DNA of 56,691 nucleotides from NCBI RefSeq assembly GCF_016905445.1, contig NZ_JAFEXF010000024.1, positions 1 through 56,691 on the forward strand, read 5' to 3'. Every line of letters starts with the position of its first letter. Positions within the stretch are counted from its first letter, which is position 1. A program made the translations under genes and the position numbers. The notes under the pieces are model-generated. The model made no database searches and had not been told where the DNA came from. It worked only from the letters and a program-made list of their open reading frames with translations. Below, one piece after another: positions 16,335 through 38,929 of the stretch. Origin of the DNA: Streptomyces sp. G44 (GTDB lineage: Bacteria > Actinomycetota > Actinomycetes > Streptomycetales > Streptomycetaceae).

Positions 16335-16353
16335 TTAGGTGAGCCTAACCGAA
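16335..16353 (-). promoter_or_regulatory. Iron box of the siderophore-uptake operon
   Basis: On the minus strand TTCGGTTAGGCTCACCTAA matches the DmdR/IdeR consensus at 18 of 19 positions. It lies about 75 bases upstream of the first permease gene. Confidence 0.93.
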
Positions 16354-16476
16354 CGCATCCGGCCCGGTCAACGCGCGGGTGGTGACCTCGAGATGGACGT
16401 GCGGTCACGATGGGGGAAGCCGAGGGCGCGGAGGGCGCCGAGGACGCCTCGGTGGCGACAGAGCCGCGCCGCCTGT

Positions 16477-16495
16477 TTAGAGTAGCCTTACCTAA
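16477..16495 (+). promoter_or_regulatory. Iron box of the ABC exporter operon
   Basis: TTAGAGTAGCCTTACCTAA, read in reverse complement, matches the iron-box consensus at 15 of 19 positions. It lies 28 bases before the ATG at 16524 and is separate from the box at 16335, so the divergent importer and exporter have one each. Confidence 0.85.
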
Positions 16496-16523
16496 CCATA
16501 TGAACATCGTCGCGGAGGGCCGC

Positions 16524-18227
16524 ATGCCAGCTGGAGCACCAACCGGGGGGCACGTCCTCCGCAGGGCGATCAGGGGGCAACGACGCCGTATCGTCGCCGC
16601 CTCCCTGCTCGGCATGACTCACCAGGGATGCGAGGCCCTGGTCCCTGTGGTCATCGGCGTCGCCATCGACACGGCCGTCGCGACCGGCGACTCGGGGGCC
16701 CTGTGGCGCTGGCTCCTGGTGCTCGCGGTCCTCTTCTTCGTCCTGTCCACGTGCTACCGCAACAGCGCGCGGATCACGGAGGGCGCGGGCGAGCAGGCCG
16801 CCCACGAGCTGCGGCTCGAACTCGGCGCCCGGGTCCTCGACCCGCGCGGCGGCTCCGACGCGAACCGGCTGCCGGGCGCGCTCACCAGCATCGCCACCAA
16901 CGACGCCCGCCGGGTGGGCTCCGTGGCGACGGTCCTCACCTACGGCGTGGCGGCGGTCGCCGCCCTGGTCATCAGCGCGGTGGCGCTGCTCAGGATCTCC
17001 GTCCCGCTCGGCCTCCTCGTCCTGCTCGGCATTCCGCCGCTGCTGTGGCTCGGGCACCGCATCAGCCGGCCGCTGGAGCGCCGCAGCGAGACCGAGCAGG
17101 AGCAGGCCGCGCACGCCTCCGGCGTCGCCGCCGACCTGGTCTCGGGGCTGCGCGTCCTCAAGGGCATGGGCGCCGAGTCGGCCGCCGTGGCCCGTTACCG
17201 CACGACGAGTCAGGACTCCCTGGCCGCCGCGCTCAGGGCCGCCCGCAGCCGGTCCGGCCACGAGGGCGCCGTCCTCGCCCTGACCGGAGTCTTCATCGCC
17301 GTCATCGGTGTCGTGGGCGCCTACCTCGCCATGCGCGGCAGCATCAGCGTCGGCGAACTCGTGGCGGCGGTCGGCCTCGCACAGTTCCTGCTCGGCCCGT
17401 TCCAGCTGCTCACCTACGTCAACGCCGAGTTCGCCCAGGGCCGCGCGTCCGCACGGCGGATCGCCGAGGTGCTGGCCGCGCCCGCCGCCGTGGAGGGCGG
17501 CGAGGACACGCCGTCCGACCGGGCCGCGGGGCACATCCGGCTGCGTGGGGTGTCGCTCGGCACGCTGCGCGCGGTGGACCTCGACATCGAGGCGGGCAGC
17601 CTGACCGGCGTCGTCACCAAGGACCCGGCCGTCGCCGACGACCTGTTGCACTGCCTGGCCAGGGAGCTCGACCCGGCCGACGGCACCGTCGAGCTCGACG
17701 GCGTATCCCTGACCTCACTCGACCCGGACGGGCTGCGCCGCGCCGTGCTGGTCGCCCACCACGACGCCGACCTGTTCGAGAGCAGCCTCCTGGACAACGT
17801 CCGGGCGGGCGCGGACGCCAAGGCCGCAGCCGCGGCCGTCGACCCCGCCCTCGCCGCCTCCGCGGCGGACGAGGTCGCCCGGCTGCTGCCCGACGGCGCG
17901 GACACGGTGCTCGCCGAACGCGGCCGGTCGCTCTCCGGCGGCCAGCGCCAGCGCGTCGCGATCGCCCGCGCCCTCGCCGCCGACCGGCCCGTCCTGGTCC
18001 TGCACGACCCGACCACCGCCGTGGACACCGTCACCGAGTCGCGGATCGCCGCCCGGCTGCGCGAGGCCCGCCAGGGCCGCACCACCCTGCTCATCACCAC
18101 GAGCCCGGCCCTCCTCGCGGTCACCGACCGCGTGATCGTCCTCGACGAGGGCACCGTGTCGGCCGAGGGCCGCCACGCCGAACTCGTCGCCGGCGACGAG
18201 GCGTACCGAGCGGCGGTGCTCGCATGA
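16524..18227 (+). CDS. ABC exporter half-transporter with degenerate ATP site
   Basis: Predicted 567 residues: six membrane helices (about residues 20-300), then a nucleotide-binding domain. The signature LSGGQRQRVAIARAL (about 470) is intact. Where Walker A should be there is GVVTKDPAVADD (about 361) without the GKS/T; Walker B reads VLVLHDPTT with Pro in place of the catalytic Glu, and the switch His is missing (LLITTSPAL). It thus offers only a signature motif to its partner. ATG 16524 follows GGAGGG by five bases; an ATG at 16500 overlaps the iron-box region and has no ribosome site. The stop overlaps the start of the partner (ATGA). Likely role: export of the finished siderophore, by analogy with exporters in coelichelin-type loci; IrtAB-like import is an alternative. 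Confidence 0.9.
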   Translation: MPAGAPTGGHVLRRAIRGQRRRIVAASLLGMTHQGCEALVPVVIGVAIDTAVATGDSGALWRWLLVLAVLFFVLSTCYRNSARITEGAGEQAAHELRLELGARVLDPRGGSDANRLPGALTSIATNDARRVGSVATVLTYGVAAVAALVISAVALLRISVPLGLLVLLGIPPLLWLGHRISRPLERRSETEQEQAAHASGVAADLVSGLRVLKGMGAESAAVARYRTTSQDSLAAALRAARSRSGHEGAVLALTGVFIAVIGVVGAYLAMRGSISVGELVAAVGLAQFLLGPFQLLTYVNAEFAQGRASARRIAEVLAAPAAVEGGEDTPSDRAAGHIRLRGVSLGTLRAVDLDIEAGSLTGVVTKDPAVADDLLHCLARELDPADGTVELDGVSLTSLDPDGLRRAVLVAHHDADLFESSLLDNVRAGADAKAAAAAVDPALAASAADEVARLLPDGADTVLAERGRSLSGGQRQRVAIARALAADRPVLVLHDPTTAVDTVTESRIAARLREARQGRTTLLITTSPALLAVTDRVIVLDEGTVSAEGRHAELVAGDEAYRAAVLA

Positions 18228-20089
18228 CATCCGCGTACGCGAGCGAGACACAGCAGCCGGCGCGGACCACCAAGCCGGAACAGACAGAAGAGACACCCGA
18301 CACCATGAGCCCTGCCGGCACGGACCGCGTGCTTCTGCCGACCGCCTCCGCCGCCGAGAGCCTGGCCGCGCTGCGCACCATGCTGCGCGGCCACCGGCTC
18401 CTGGCGGCGGGTGCCTTCGTCGTCCTGGCCGCGGGCACCGGGATCGGCCTGCTGACGGCTCCCCTGCTCGGGCACATCGTCGACCTGGTGGTGGACAAGC
18501 GCGGCTCCGACGCGCTGACGGTGCCGCTCGTCCTGCTGGTCGCGGTGGCACTGGTGCGCGGCGCCGCGACCGCCGTCGGCAGCGCGCTGGTCGCCCGGCT
18601 CGGCGAGACCGTGCTGGCGGCCGTGCGGGAGCAGTTCATCGAGCGGGCGCTGCGGCTGCCGCTGGAGCGCGTCGAGGCCGCGGGCTCGGGCGACCTGGTC
18701 TCCCGGGTCACCAGCGACGTCTCCATGATCGCCAAGTCGGTGCGCCAGGCCATGCCGGAGTTCACCCGCTCCGCGCTCACCATTGTGCTGACCCTCGGCG
18801 GACTCGCCGTCCTCGACTGGCGGTTCCTGCTCGCGGCGCTGGTGGCCATGCCCGTCCAGGTGCTCTCCGTACGCTGGTATCTGCGCCGCTCCTCCCCCGT
18901 GTACGCCGAACACCGCGTCGCCACCGGGGCCTTGCAGCACCAGCTGCTCGACAGCATCGGCGGGGTGCGGACCGTGCGCGCCTTCCGGCTCAACGGCACG
19001 CACGCCGGTCTCCTGGAGCAGCGGTCGGCGTCGGCGCGTGACCTGGCGCTGCGCGGCATCCACATCGTCACCGGGTTCTTCTCCCGGCTGAACCTCGCCG
19101 AGTACCTCGGTCTCGCCGCCGTGCTCGGCACCGGCTTCGCGCTGGTCGACAACGGCTCGGTGAGCATCGGTACGGCCACCGCGGCCGCGCTGTACTTCCA
19201 CAGCCTCTTCAACCCGGTCAACGCCGCGCTGTTCCTGCTCGACGACGCGCAGTCCGCGGGCGCGAGCTTCGCCCGTCTGATCGGGGTGTCGAACCTCCCC
19301 GCCGAGCGTGCTCCGCAGGGCAGCGGCGTCCCGGTGGACGGCTCGGTCAAGGTGACCGCGCTCGGCCACGCGTACGCCTCGGGTCAGCCGGTGCTGGCCG
19401 ATGTCGACCTGGAGATCCGCAGCGGTGAGCGGGTGGCGCTGGTCGGTGCGAGCGGAGCCGGGAAGACCACGCTCGCCAAGCTCATCGCCGGGGTCCACGA
19501 GCCGTCGGAGGGGGCCATCGCCCTGGGCGGCGTCGACACCCGGGAGCTGGGTCCCGCCGGGGTGCGCCGGGCGGTGACGCTCATCAGCCAGGAGGTCCAC
19601 GTGTTCGCCGGGCCGCTCGCGGAGGACCTGCGCCTGGCCCGGCCCGAGGCCACCGACGACGAACTGCGCGCGGCCCTGACCCATGTGGGTGCCCTGGAGT
19701 GGGCCGAGGCCCTGCCCGAGGGCCTCGCCACGGTCGTCGGCGAGGGAGGGCACCGGCTCACGGTGACCCAGGCCCAGCACCTGGCCCTGGCCCGCCTGGT
19801 GCTCGCGGACCCGCCCATCGCCATCCTCGACGAGGCCACGGCCGACGCGGGCAGCGCGGGCGCCCGCGTCCTGGAGACGGCGGCCGTGCGGGCGCTGGAA
19901 GGCCGCACGGGCCTGCTGGTGGCGCACCGCCTCCCCCAGGCCGCGACCGCGGACCGCGTCGTCGTCCTCGACCAGGGCCGCGTCGTCGAGACCGGCACGC
20001 ACGACGAACTCGTGGCGGCCGGTGGCCGTTACGCCGCCCTGTGGGCTGCCTGGTCCGACAGCCGCCGGGAGGCTCCCGAGGGGGCCTGA
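18224..20089 (+). CDS. ABC exporter half-transporter, catalytic partner
   Basis: Predicted 621 residues: a hydrophilic N-terminal stretch of about 50 residues, six helices, and a nucleotide-binding domain with intact Walker A GASGAGKTT (about 408), Walker B AILDEAT (about 533) and switch His in LLVAHRLPQA. The signature motif is degenerate, LTVTQAQHLALAR in place of LSGGQ. It complements the first half-transporter: only the site built from this Walker A/B and the partner's LSGGQ can hydrolyse ATP, the pattern of asymmetric heterodimeric exporters. The gene overlaps its partner by four bases. A second Met at residue 28 (MSPAGTDR) might be the true start. Confidence 0.9.
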   Translation: MTSAYASETQQPARTTKPEQTEETPDTMSPAGTDRVLLPTASAAESLAALRTMLRGHRLLAAGAFVVLAAGTGIGLLTAPLLGHIVDLVVDKRGSDALTVPLVLLVAVALVRGAATAVGSALVARLGETVLAAVREQFIERALRLPLERVEAAGSGDLVSRVTSDVSMIAKSVRQAMPEFTRSALTIVLTLGGLAVLDWRFLLAALVAMPVQVLSVRWYLRRSSPVYAEHRVATGALQHQLLDSIGGVRTVRAFRLNGTHAGLLEQRSASARDLALRGIHIVTGFFSRLNLAEYLGLAAVLGTGFALVDNGSVSIGTATAAALYFHSLFNPVNAALFLLDDAQSAGASFARLIGVSNLPAERAPQGSGVPVDGSVKVTALGHAYASGQPVLADVDLEIRSGERVALVGASGAGKTTLAKLIAGVHEPSEGAIALGGVDTRELGPAGVRRAVTLISQEVHVFAGPLAEDLRLARPEATDDELRAALTHVGALEWAEALPEGLATVVGEGGHRLTVTQAQHLALARLVLADPPIAILDEATADAGSAGARVLETAAVRALEGRTGLLVAHRLPQAATADRVVVLDQGRVVETGTHDELVAAGGRYAALWAAWSDSRREAPEGA

Positions 20090-20114
20090 GCACACGGCTT
20101 GCGCCGACACGACA

Positions 20115-20144
20115 GGGGCTCGAACCGCTTGCGGTTCGGGCCCC
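20115..20144 (+). terminator. Terminator of the exporter operon
   Basis: GGGGC then CGAACCGC pair with GCGGTTCG then GCCCC around a two-base loop, with single mismatched bases in the stem. It starts 26 bases after the stop codon. Confidence 0.8.
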
Positions 20145-20318
20145 TCCGCCGTTCGCGGTGTACGCGGACCGAACAACGCGGACGCGTACGCGGACCGGGC
20201 ACCGGGATGTACACGCGGACCGGACACCGAAGCGGCACCCGCCATGCCCTCCCCCGAGGGACCCGGGCGGCGCCCCGCCACCGCGGCAGCCACCACCCCT
20301 CCCGGCACGTACGAAAAG

Positions 20319-20360
20319 ACCGCCGCCCCCGGAGAGGAAGAACTCTCCGGGGGCGGCGGT
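20319..20360 (-). terminator. Terminator of the NRPS-mbtH transcript
   Basis: An 18-bp perfect stem (ACCGCCGCCCCCGGAGAG and complement) with loop GAAGAA, placed 18 bases beyond the stop of the minus-strand MbtH gene. Confidence 0.88.
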
Positions 20361-20378
20361 CGGTCCGCCGGCCGGCGG

Positions 20379-20584
20379 TCAGCCCTGCGCGGCGGCCAGG
20401 CTCGCGGGGCGCATGTCGGTCCAGTGGGCCTCCACATGGGCCAGGCAGGCCTCACGGGTGTCCTCGCCGAAGACGACCCGCCAGCCGGCGGGCACCTCGG
20501 CGAAGGACGGCCACAGCGAGTGCTGGTTCTCGTCGTTGACCAGGACCAGGAAGGTGCCCTGCGGGTCCTCGAACGGGTTGGTGC

Positions 20585-20588
<4 letters not shown>
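20379..20588 (-). CDS. MbtH-like NRPS partner protein
   Basis: Predicted 69 residues. The signature [20 protein letters not shown] is the classic MbtH core, followed by the second Trp region [10 protein letters not shown]. MbtH proteins bind adenylation domains and are needed for their folding or activity. The ATG overlaps the NRPS stop codon (ATGA), so it is co-translated with its partner in equal register. It is the last gene of the transcript, with a strong hairpin after it. Confidence 0.96.
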
Positions 20589-34873
<14,285 letters not shown>

Positions 34874-34953
34874 CGTACGAAATGGCCTTTCCCTGGTGGT
34901 ACGTCGGTGAAGGTGGTGTCGCGCCCGAAGCGAGCCCGTACGCGGAGCGCGAA

Positions 34954-35022
34954 GGGACCAGGAGCCGCGTCGTCGACGGCGCGCCGTCCGGCGCGCCGTC
35001 GAGTGGTCGACTCTCCTGGTCC
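34954..35022 (-). terminator. Large two-tier hairpin between the binding-protein gene and the NRPS
   Basis: Outer arms GGGACCAGGAG / CTCCTGGTCCC (11 bp) enclose inner arms GACGGCGCGCC / GGCGCGCCGTC around a four-base loop. It lies 34 bases beyond the stop of the binding-protein gene and 80 bases before the NRPS start. It would end or reduce transcription into the NRPS. No iron box or clear promoter was found between it and the NRPS. Confidence 0.75.
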
Positions 35023-35055
35023 CTCGTCAGCCGGCCCCGCCGCGGCGGAGGGGTG

Positions 35056-36099
35056 TTACTTGATGTCCGCCAGCATCGGTTCGATCTCGTCGATCGCGTA
35101 CGGGATGGAGAGGACCGTGTTGAAGGAGAACGCGGCACCGACGTCCGGGTCCTGGTACGGCACGAACAGGTCGCGCTTGTCCTTGTGGACCTTCAGCTTC
35201 TTGTAGAGCGGCTCGGCCTTGATCCGGTCGTTCGCCTCCGTGCTGGAGGTCACCCACACCAGCCGGTCGACGTCCAGGACGTTGAGCTTCTCGGCGCTGA
35301 GGTCGGCGACGTTCGCGCCCGGCTTGGCCAGCTTGTCGATCTCGGGCTTGAGCTTGAAGCCGAGCTCGGAGAAGAAGATCGACTTGGGGTCCGTCTTGGT
35401 GAACGCCGAGTACTTGCCGGCCTCGAAGCTGTCGGCCACGGAGAGCGTCTTCTTCGCGAACTCGGGGTGCTTGTCGCGGACGGCCTTGAAGCGGGCGTCG
35501 ATGCCGGAGATCAGCTTCTTGGTCTCGGCCTCCTTGCCGAGCGCCTTGCCGATCTGCCGGGTCATGACCTGCCAGGACGCGCCGTAGTCGGGCGAGCCCT
35601 TGGGCTGGGCGACGACCTTGGTGAACTTGGAGAGGGTGTCGTACTGCTCCTTCTTCATCCCCGAGTACTGGGCGATGACGAGGTCCGGCTTCAGCGCGGC
35701 GATCTTCTCCATGTTGTACTCGTCGCGCTCACCGACGATCGTGGGCTTCGTCGAGCCCCACTTGTCCTTCGCCCACGGCCACTTGCCGTACGGCTTCTCC
35801 TTGAACCAGTCGACCGCGCCGACCGGCTTCACGCCGAGCGCGAGCACCGCGTCCTGGTCCGACAGGCCGAGGGTGACGACCTTCTTCGGCTCCGACTCGA
35901 TCGTGGTGGTGCCGTACTTGTGCTCGACCTTCACGGGGAAGGCGCCGGACTTGGTGCCGCTCTCGCCCGAGGTCTTCGTCTCGGACTTCCCGTCGCCGCC
36001 CCCACAGGCGGCCAGGGTGAGCGCGGCGACCGCTGCGACGGCCACGCGGGGGACGTTTCTGACGAGCCGCGTCAGCGCGGGGCGTGTTCCAGTGGACAC
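35056..36099 (-). CDS. Ferric-siderophore-binding lipoprotein
   Basis: Predicted 347 residues from GTG 36099, which follows GAAAGGAACC; earlier in-frame GTGs (36114, 36126) lack a good ribosome site. A lipoprotein signal peptide ends in LTLAAC with lipidated Cys32, then a Gly/Ser/Lys-rich linker. The mature part is a FecB/FepB-type helical-backbone binding protein (KKVVTLGLSDQDAVLALGVK, LKPDLVIAQYSG, FAKKTLSVADSFEAGKYSAF). It would capture the ferric siderophore at the membrane and deliver it to the permease pair at 14-16 kb. It lies between the monooxygenase and the NRPS on the same strand, a place like that of cchF in the coelichelin locus. Lysine-rich, as usual for this group. Confidence 0.93.
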   Translation of the reverse strand: MSTGTRPALTRLVRNVPRVAVAAVAALTLAACGGGDGKSETKTSGESGTKSGAFPVKVEHKYGTTTIESEPKKVVTLGLSDQDAVLALGVKPVGAVDWFKEKPYGKWPWAKDKWGSTKPTIVGERDEYNMEKIAALKPDLVIAQYSGMKKEQYDTLSKFTKVVAQPKGSPDYGASWQVMTRQIGKALGKEAETKKLISGIDARFKAVRDKHPEFAKKTLSVADSFEAGKYSAFTKTDPKSIFFSELGFKLKPEIDKLAKPGANVADLSAEKLNVLDVDRLVWVTSSTEANDRIKAEPLYKKLKVHKDKRDLFVPYQDPDVGAAFSFNTVLSIPYAIDEIEPMLADIK

Positions 36100-36210
36100 G
36101 GTGGTTCCTTTCACGGGGTTTTTCACGATGTGCGTGCCGACACCCGCGACGCGACGCCGTACGACGGCGCTGCGGCGGGCAAGGCGTGTGGGGGATGGTC
36201 CGGACGCGGA

Positions 36211-36229
36211 GCCCCGGGGGAATCGGGGC
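36211..36229 (-). terminator. Short hairpin after the monooxygenase gene
   Basis: GCCCCG / CGGGGC with a seven-base loop, 11 bases after the monooxygenase stop. It is weak and may only attenuate transcription into the binding-protein gene. Confidence 0.4.
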
Positions 36230-36239
36230 GAGCGGAGAT

Positions 36240-37610
36240 CTAGCGCCCGGAACCGACGCCGTCGGCGACCGGCCGGGTCTCGTCCAGAGCGGACTCTTCG
36301 TCCAGCGCGGACTTCAGGCTCCGGCCGACGATCGAGTCGAGGATCTCCCCGACGCGGATCGCGGTGTTGGAGAGCAGCGACGAGGTGATGCCGTGGGTGT
36401 GCTCGGTACCGCCCTGGAGGTAGATGCCGCAGCGCACTTCGGGGTCGGTGGTGAGGCGGTAGTCGCGCTCGACGCGCACCCGGCCCCGCTCGTCGCGGTG
36501 GCAGTGGTTCCCGACCTCACCGAGGACGCCGAGCGGTTCGGCGGGGCTGTAGCCCGTGGCGAGCACGACGACGTCGGCGTCGAGGTCGCTCTCCTCGCCG
36601 GTGACGAGCGACTTGATGGTGGCGCGGACCTTGCCGTCGCCCTCCTTGACGCCGGTCAGCCGCGAGACGTTGATGAACCGCAGCCGCTCGGTGCCGAGGA
36701 CCTTCTCCTGGTACGCCTGGCGGTACAGGTCGTCGATGAGGTCGATGTCCACCACGGAGTAGTTGGTGTTGCCGTGGTAGTCCATCAGCTGCCGCTTGAT
36801 GTCGTCGGGGGCGGTGAAGTACTCGTCGACCGCCTGGGGGTCGAAGATGCGGTTGGCGAAGCTGCTGTCGTCGGCGGGGCTGTAGCCGTACCGGGAGAAG
36901 ACGGCGCAGATCTCTGCCTTCGGGAAGCGGCGGTGCAGGTACGCCACGTTCTCGGCGGCGCTCTGGCCGGCGCCGACCACGATGAAGCGCGTGGGGTCGG
37001 TGCCCTCCAGGCCGTCCACCTTGGCCAGCAGGTCGGAGTTGTGCCAGACGCGGTCGGTGCGCTCGACTCCCGCCGGGACGACGGGGCGAAGTCCCGTGCC
37101 GATGACGAGGTTCCGGGCGCGGTGGACCACCGTCTCCGCGCCGGAGCGGGCCGTCACGTCGACGTACTCCACCACTCCGTCGCGCACGACGGGTTCGACG
37201 GATATGACCTCGTGGCCGTAGGAGACCATGTCGTCGACCTTCGCCGCGGCCCACTCCAGGTAGTCGTGGAACTCCACGCGCAGCGGGAAGAGGTTCTTGT
37301 GGTTGACGAAGTCGATCAGGCGGCCCTTGCTCTGGAGGTAGCGCAGGAAGGTGTACTCGCTCGACGGGTTGCGGAGCGTCACCAGGTCCTTGAGGAAGGA
37401 GACCTGCATCGTCGCGTCGTCGATGAGCATGCCGCGGTGCCAGCCGAAGTTGGGCTGGCGCTCGAAGAAGTGAGCGGTGACGGTCTCCTGCCTGCCGACC
37501 CGTGCGTTGTGCTCGCTGAGCGCAAGCGCCATGGCCACATTGGACGGCCCGAAGCCGATGCCAATGAGGTCGTGAATCAGAGGTGCGTCGCCAGGAAGAA
37601 CCTGAGACAT
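36240..37610 (-). CDS. L-ornithine N5-monooxygenase
   Basis: Predicted 456 residues, flavin- and NADPH-dependent, makes N5-hydroxy-L-ornithine for the siderophore. FAD site IGIGFGPSNVAMALAL at the N-terminus, substrate-region MQVSFLKDLVTLRNPSSEYT (a hallmark of SidA/PvdA/CchB enzymes), NADPH site VVGAGQSAAENVAYL, and ATGYSP towards the C-terminus. Length is normal. It heads a minus-strand series with the binding protein, the NRPS and MbtH, and is divergent from the formyltransferase. An iron box lies about 90 bases upstream. The match with CchB-type enzymes is strong by motif. Confidence 0.96.
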   Translation of the reverse strand: MSQVLPGDAPLIHDLIGIGFGPSNVAMALALSEHNARVGRQETVTAHFFERQPNFGWHRGMLIDDATMQVSFLKDLVTLRNPSSEYTFLRYLQSKGRLIDFVNHKNLFPLRVEFHDYLEWAAAKVDDMVSYGHEVISVEPVVRDGVVEYVDVTARSGAETVVHRARNLVIGTGLRPVVPAGVERTDRVWHNSDLLAKVDGLEGTDPTRFIVVGAGQSAAENVAYLHRRFPKAEICAVFSRYGYSPADDSSFANRIFDPQAVDEYFTAPDDIKRQLMDYHGNTNYSVVDIDLIDDLYRQAYQEKVLGTERLRFINVSRLTGVKEGDGKVRATIKSLVTGEESDLDADVVVLATGYSPAEPLGVLGEVGNHCHRDERGRVRVERDYRLTTDPEVRCGIYLQGGTEHTHGITSSLLSNTAIRVGEILDSIVGRSLKSALDEESALDETRPVADGVGSGR

Positions 37611-37697
37611 GTCACTCCCATCGTGCGGGACAGCCGCCTGTCAGGCGTGGATGAAATCAACAGAACCGGGCACACCGAAGGCGGCGACCAGCGGAAC

Positions 37698-37716
37698 TTA
37701 GGTAAAGCTAACCTGA
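37698..37716 (-). promoter_or_regulatory. Iron box of the monooxygenase gene
   Basis: TTAGGTAAAGCTAACCTGA matches the DmdR/IdeR consensus at 15 of 19 positions. It lies in the shared divergent promoter, nearer the monooxygenase side. Confidence 0.85.
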
Positions 37717-37801
37717 TCCGGCCAGCCTGTCGACCCGACAAATCGGGCAGAGCGGCAGTCGGGGCCACCGAACTCACCACAGAAGGGCACTTGTTGCACC
37801 G

Positions 37802-37820
37802 TTAGGTAAGGCTTGCTTTA
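37802..37820 (+). promoter_or_regulatory. Iron box of the formyltransferase gene
   Basis: TTAGGTAAGGCTTGCTTTA matches the iron-box consensus at 14 of 19 positions, 38 bases before the ATG of the formyltransferase. Together with the box at 37698 it gives one box for each direction. Confidence 0.75.
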
Positions 37821-37858
37821 CTAGGCGCGGTTCATTTTGCTCTTCGAGGAGGAAACAC

Positions 37859-38806
37859 ATGCGGGTCGTCATGTTCGGCTACCAGACCTGGGGGCACCGG
37901 ACCCTGCGAGCTCTCCTGGACTCCGAGCACGACGTCGTGATGGTGGTGACCCACCCCAAGAGCGAGCACGCGTACGAGAAGATCTGGAGCGATTCGGTCG
38001 CCGACCTCGCCGAGGAGCACGGCGTCCCGGTGGTCATCCGCAACCGCCCCGACGACGAGGAGCTGTTCGACCGCCTCAAGGAGGCCGACCCGGACATCAT
38101 CGTCGCCAACAACTGGCGTACGTGGATCCCGCCGCGCATCTACACGCTGCCGCGGCACGGCACGCTGAACATCCACGACTCGCTGCTGCCCAAGTACGCG
38201 GGCTTCTCCCCGCTGATCTGGGCCCTCATCAACGGCGAGAGCGAGGTCGGCGTCACGGGCCACATGATGGACGAGGAGCTCGACGCGGGCGACATCGTGA
38301 TGCAGCGCGCGGTGAAGGTCGAGCCGACGGACACGGCCACCGACCTGTTCCACAAGACGGTCGACCTCATCGCCCCGGTGACGATCGGCGCCCTGGACCT
38401 GATCGCCTCGGGGCAGACCGAGTTCACCAAGCAGGACCGGTCGCAGGCGAGCTTCTTCCACAAGCGGGCCGAGGAAGACATCCGCATCAACTGGGACTGG
38501 CCCGCCGAGGACCTGGAGCGCCTCGTCCGCGCGCAGTCCGCCCCGTACCCGAGCGCCTTCACCTTCCACAAGGGCAAGCGCCTCGAAGTCGTGACCGCCG
38601 TCGTCTCCGAGAACCGCTACGGCGGCACCCCGGGCCGCATCTTCTACCGCGAGGGGGACGGCGTGGTGATCGTCGCCGGCGCCGACGCCCGCACCGGCCG
38701 CAACCACGGCCTCGCCATCACCCGCGTCCGCACCGAGGACGGCCGCGAGCTGCCCGCGACGGAGTACTTCACGTCCATGGGCGGCTACCTCACCGGCCGT
38801 CCCTGA
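37859..38806 (+). CDS. N5-hydroxyornithine formyltransferase (CchA-like)
   Basis: Predicted 315 residues. Formyltransferases of this class transfer the formyl group of 10-formyl-tetrahydrofolate to N5-hydroxyornithine. The formyl-transfer core reads NIHDSLLPKYAGFSPLIWAL with the catalytic Asn-x-His; GHMMDEELDAGDIV follows with the conserved Asp. The C-terminal third matches methionyl-tRNA formyltransferase C-domains. GAGGAGG lies nine bases before the ATG. It is divergent from the monooxygenase with an iron box, so the two hydroxamate-forming enzymes are induced together. It is the gene that argues for formyl rather than acetyl hydroxamates in the product. Confidence 0.95.
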   Translation: MRVVMFGYQTWGHRTLRALLDSEHDVVMVVTHPKSEHAYEKIWSDSVADLAEEHGVPVVIRNRPDDEELFDRLKEADPDIIVANNWRTWIPPRIYTLPRHGTLNIHDSLLPKYAGFSPLIWALINGESEVGVTGHMMDEELDAGDIVMQRAVKVEPTDTATDLFHKTVDLIAPVTIGALDLIASGQTEFTKQDRSQASFFHKRAEEDIRINWDWPAEDLERLVRAQSAPYPSAFTFHKGKRLEVVTAVVSENRYGGTPGRIFYREGDGVVIVAGADARTGRNHGLAITRVRTEDGRELPATEYFTSMGGYLTGRP

Positions 38807-38877
38807 TACGGCGGGTTCCGCCACCGCGCAATTCCTGCTCCGTTCAGCGAAGTTGAACGTACGCGTCACCTGCTGAT

Positions 38878-38911
38878 GGTGGGGGCATGACAACTCTGTC
38901 GTGCCCCCACC
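38878..38911 (+). terminator. Hairpin after the formyltransferase gene
   Basis: GGTGGGGGCA / TGCCCCCACC with a further GACA / TGTC inside, one mismatch and a small loop. It lies about 70 bases after the formyltransferase stop and 18 before the next start, so it is either a terminator or part of the next gene's leader. Confidence 0.65.
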
Positions 38912-38929
38912 GTGACGCAGGAGACCGCA

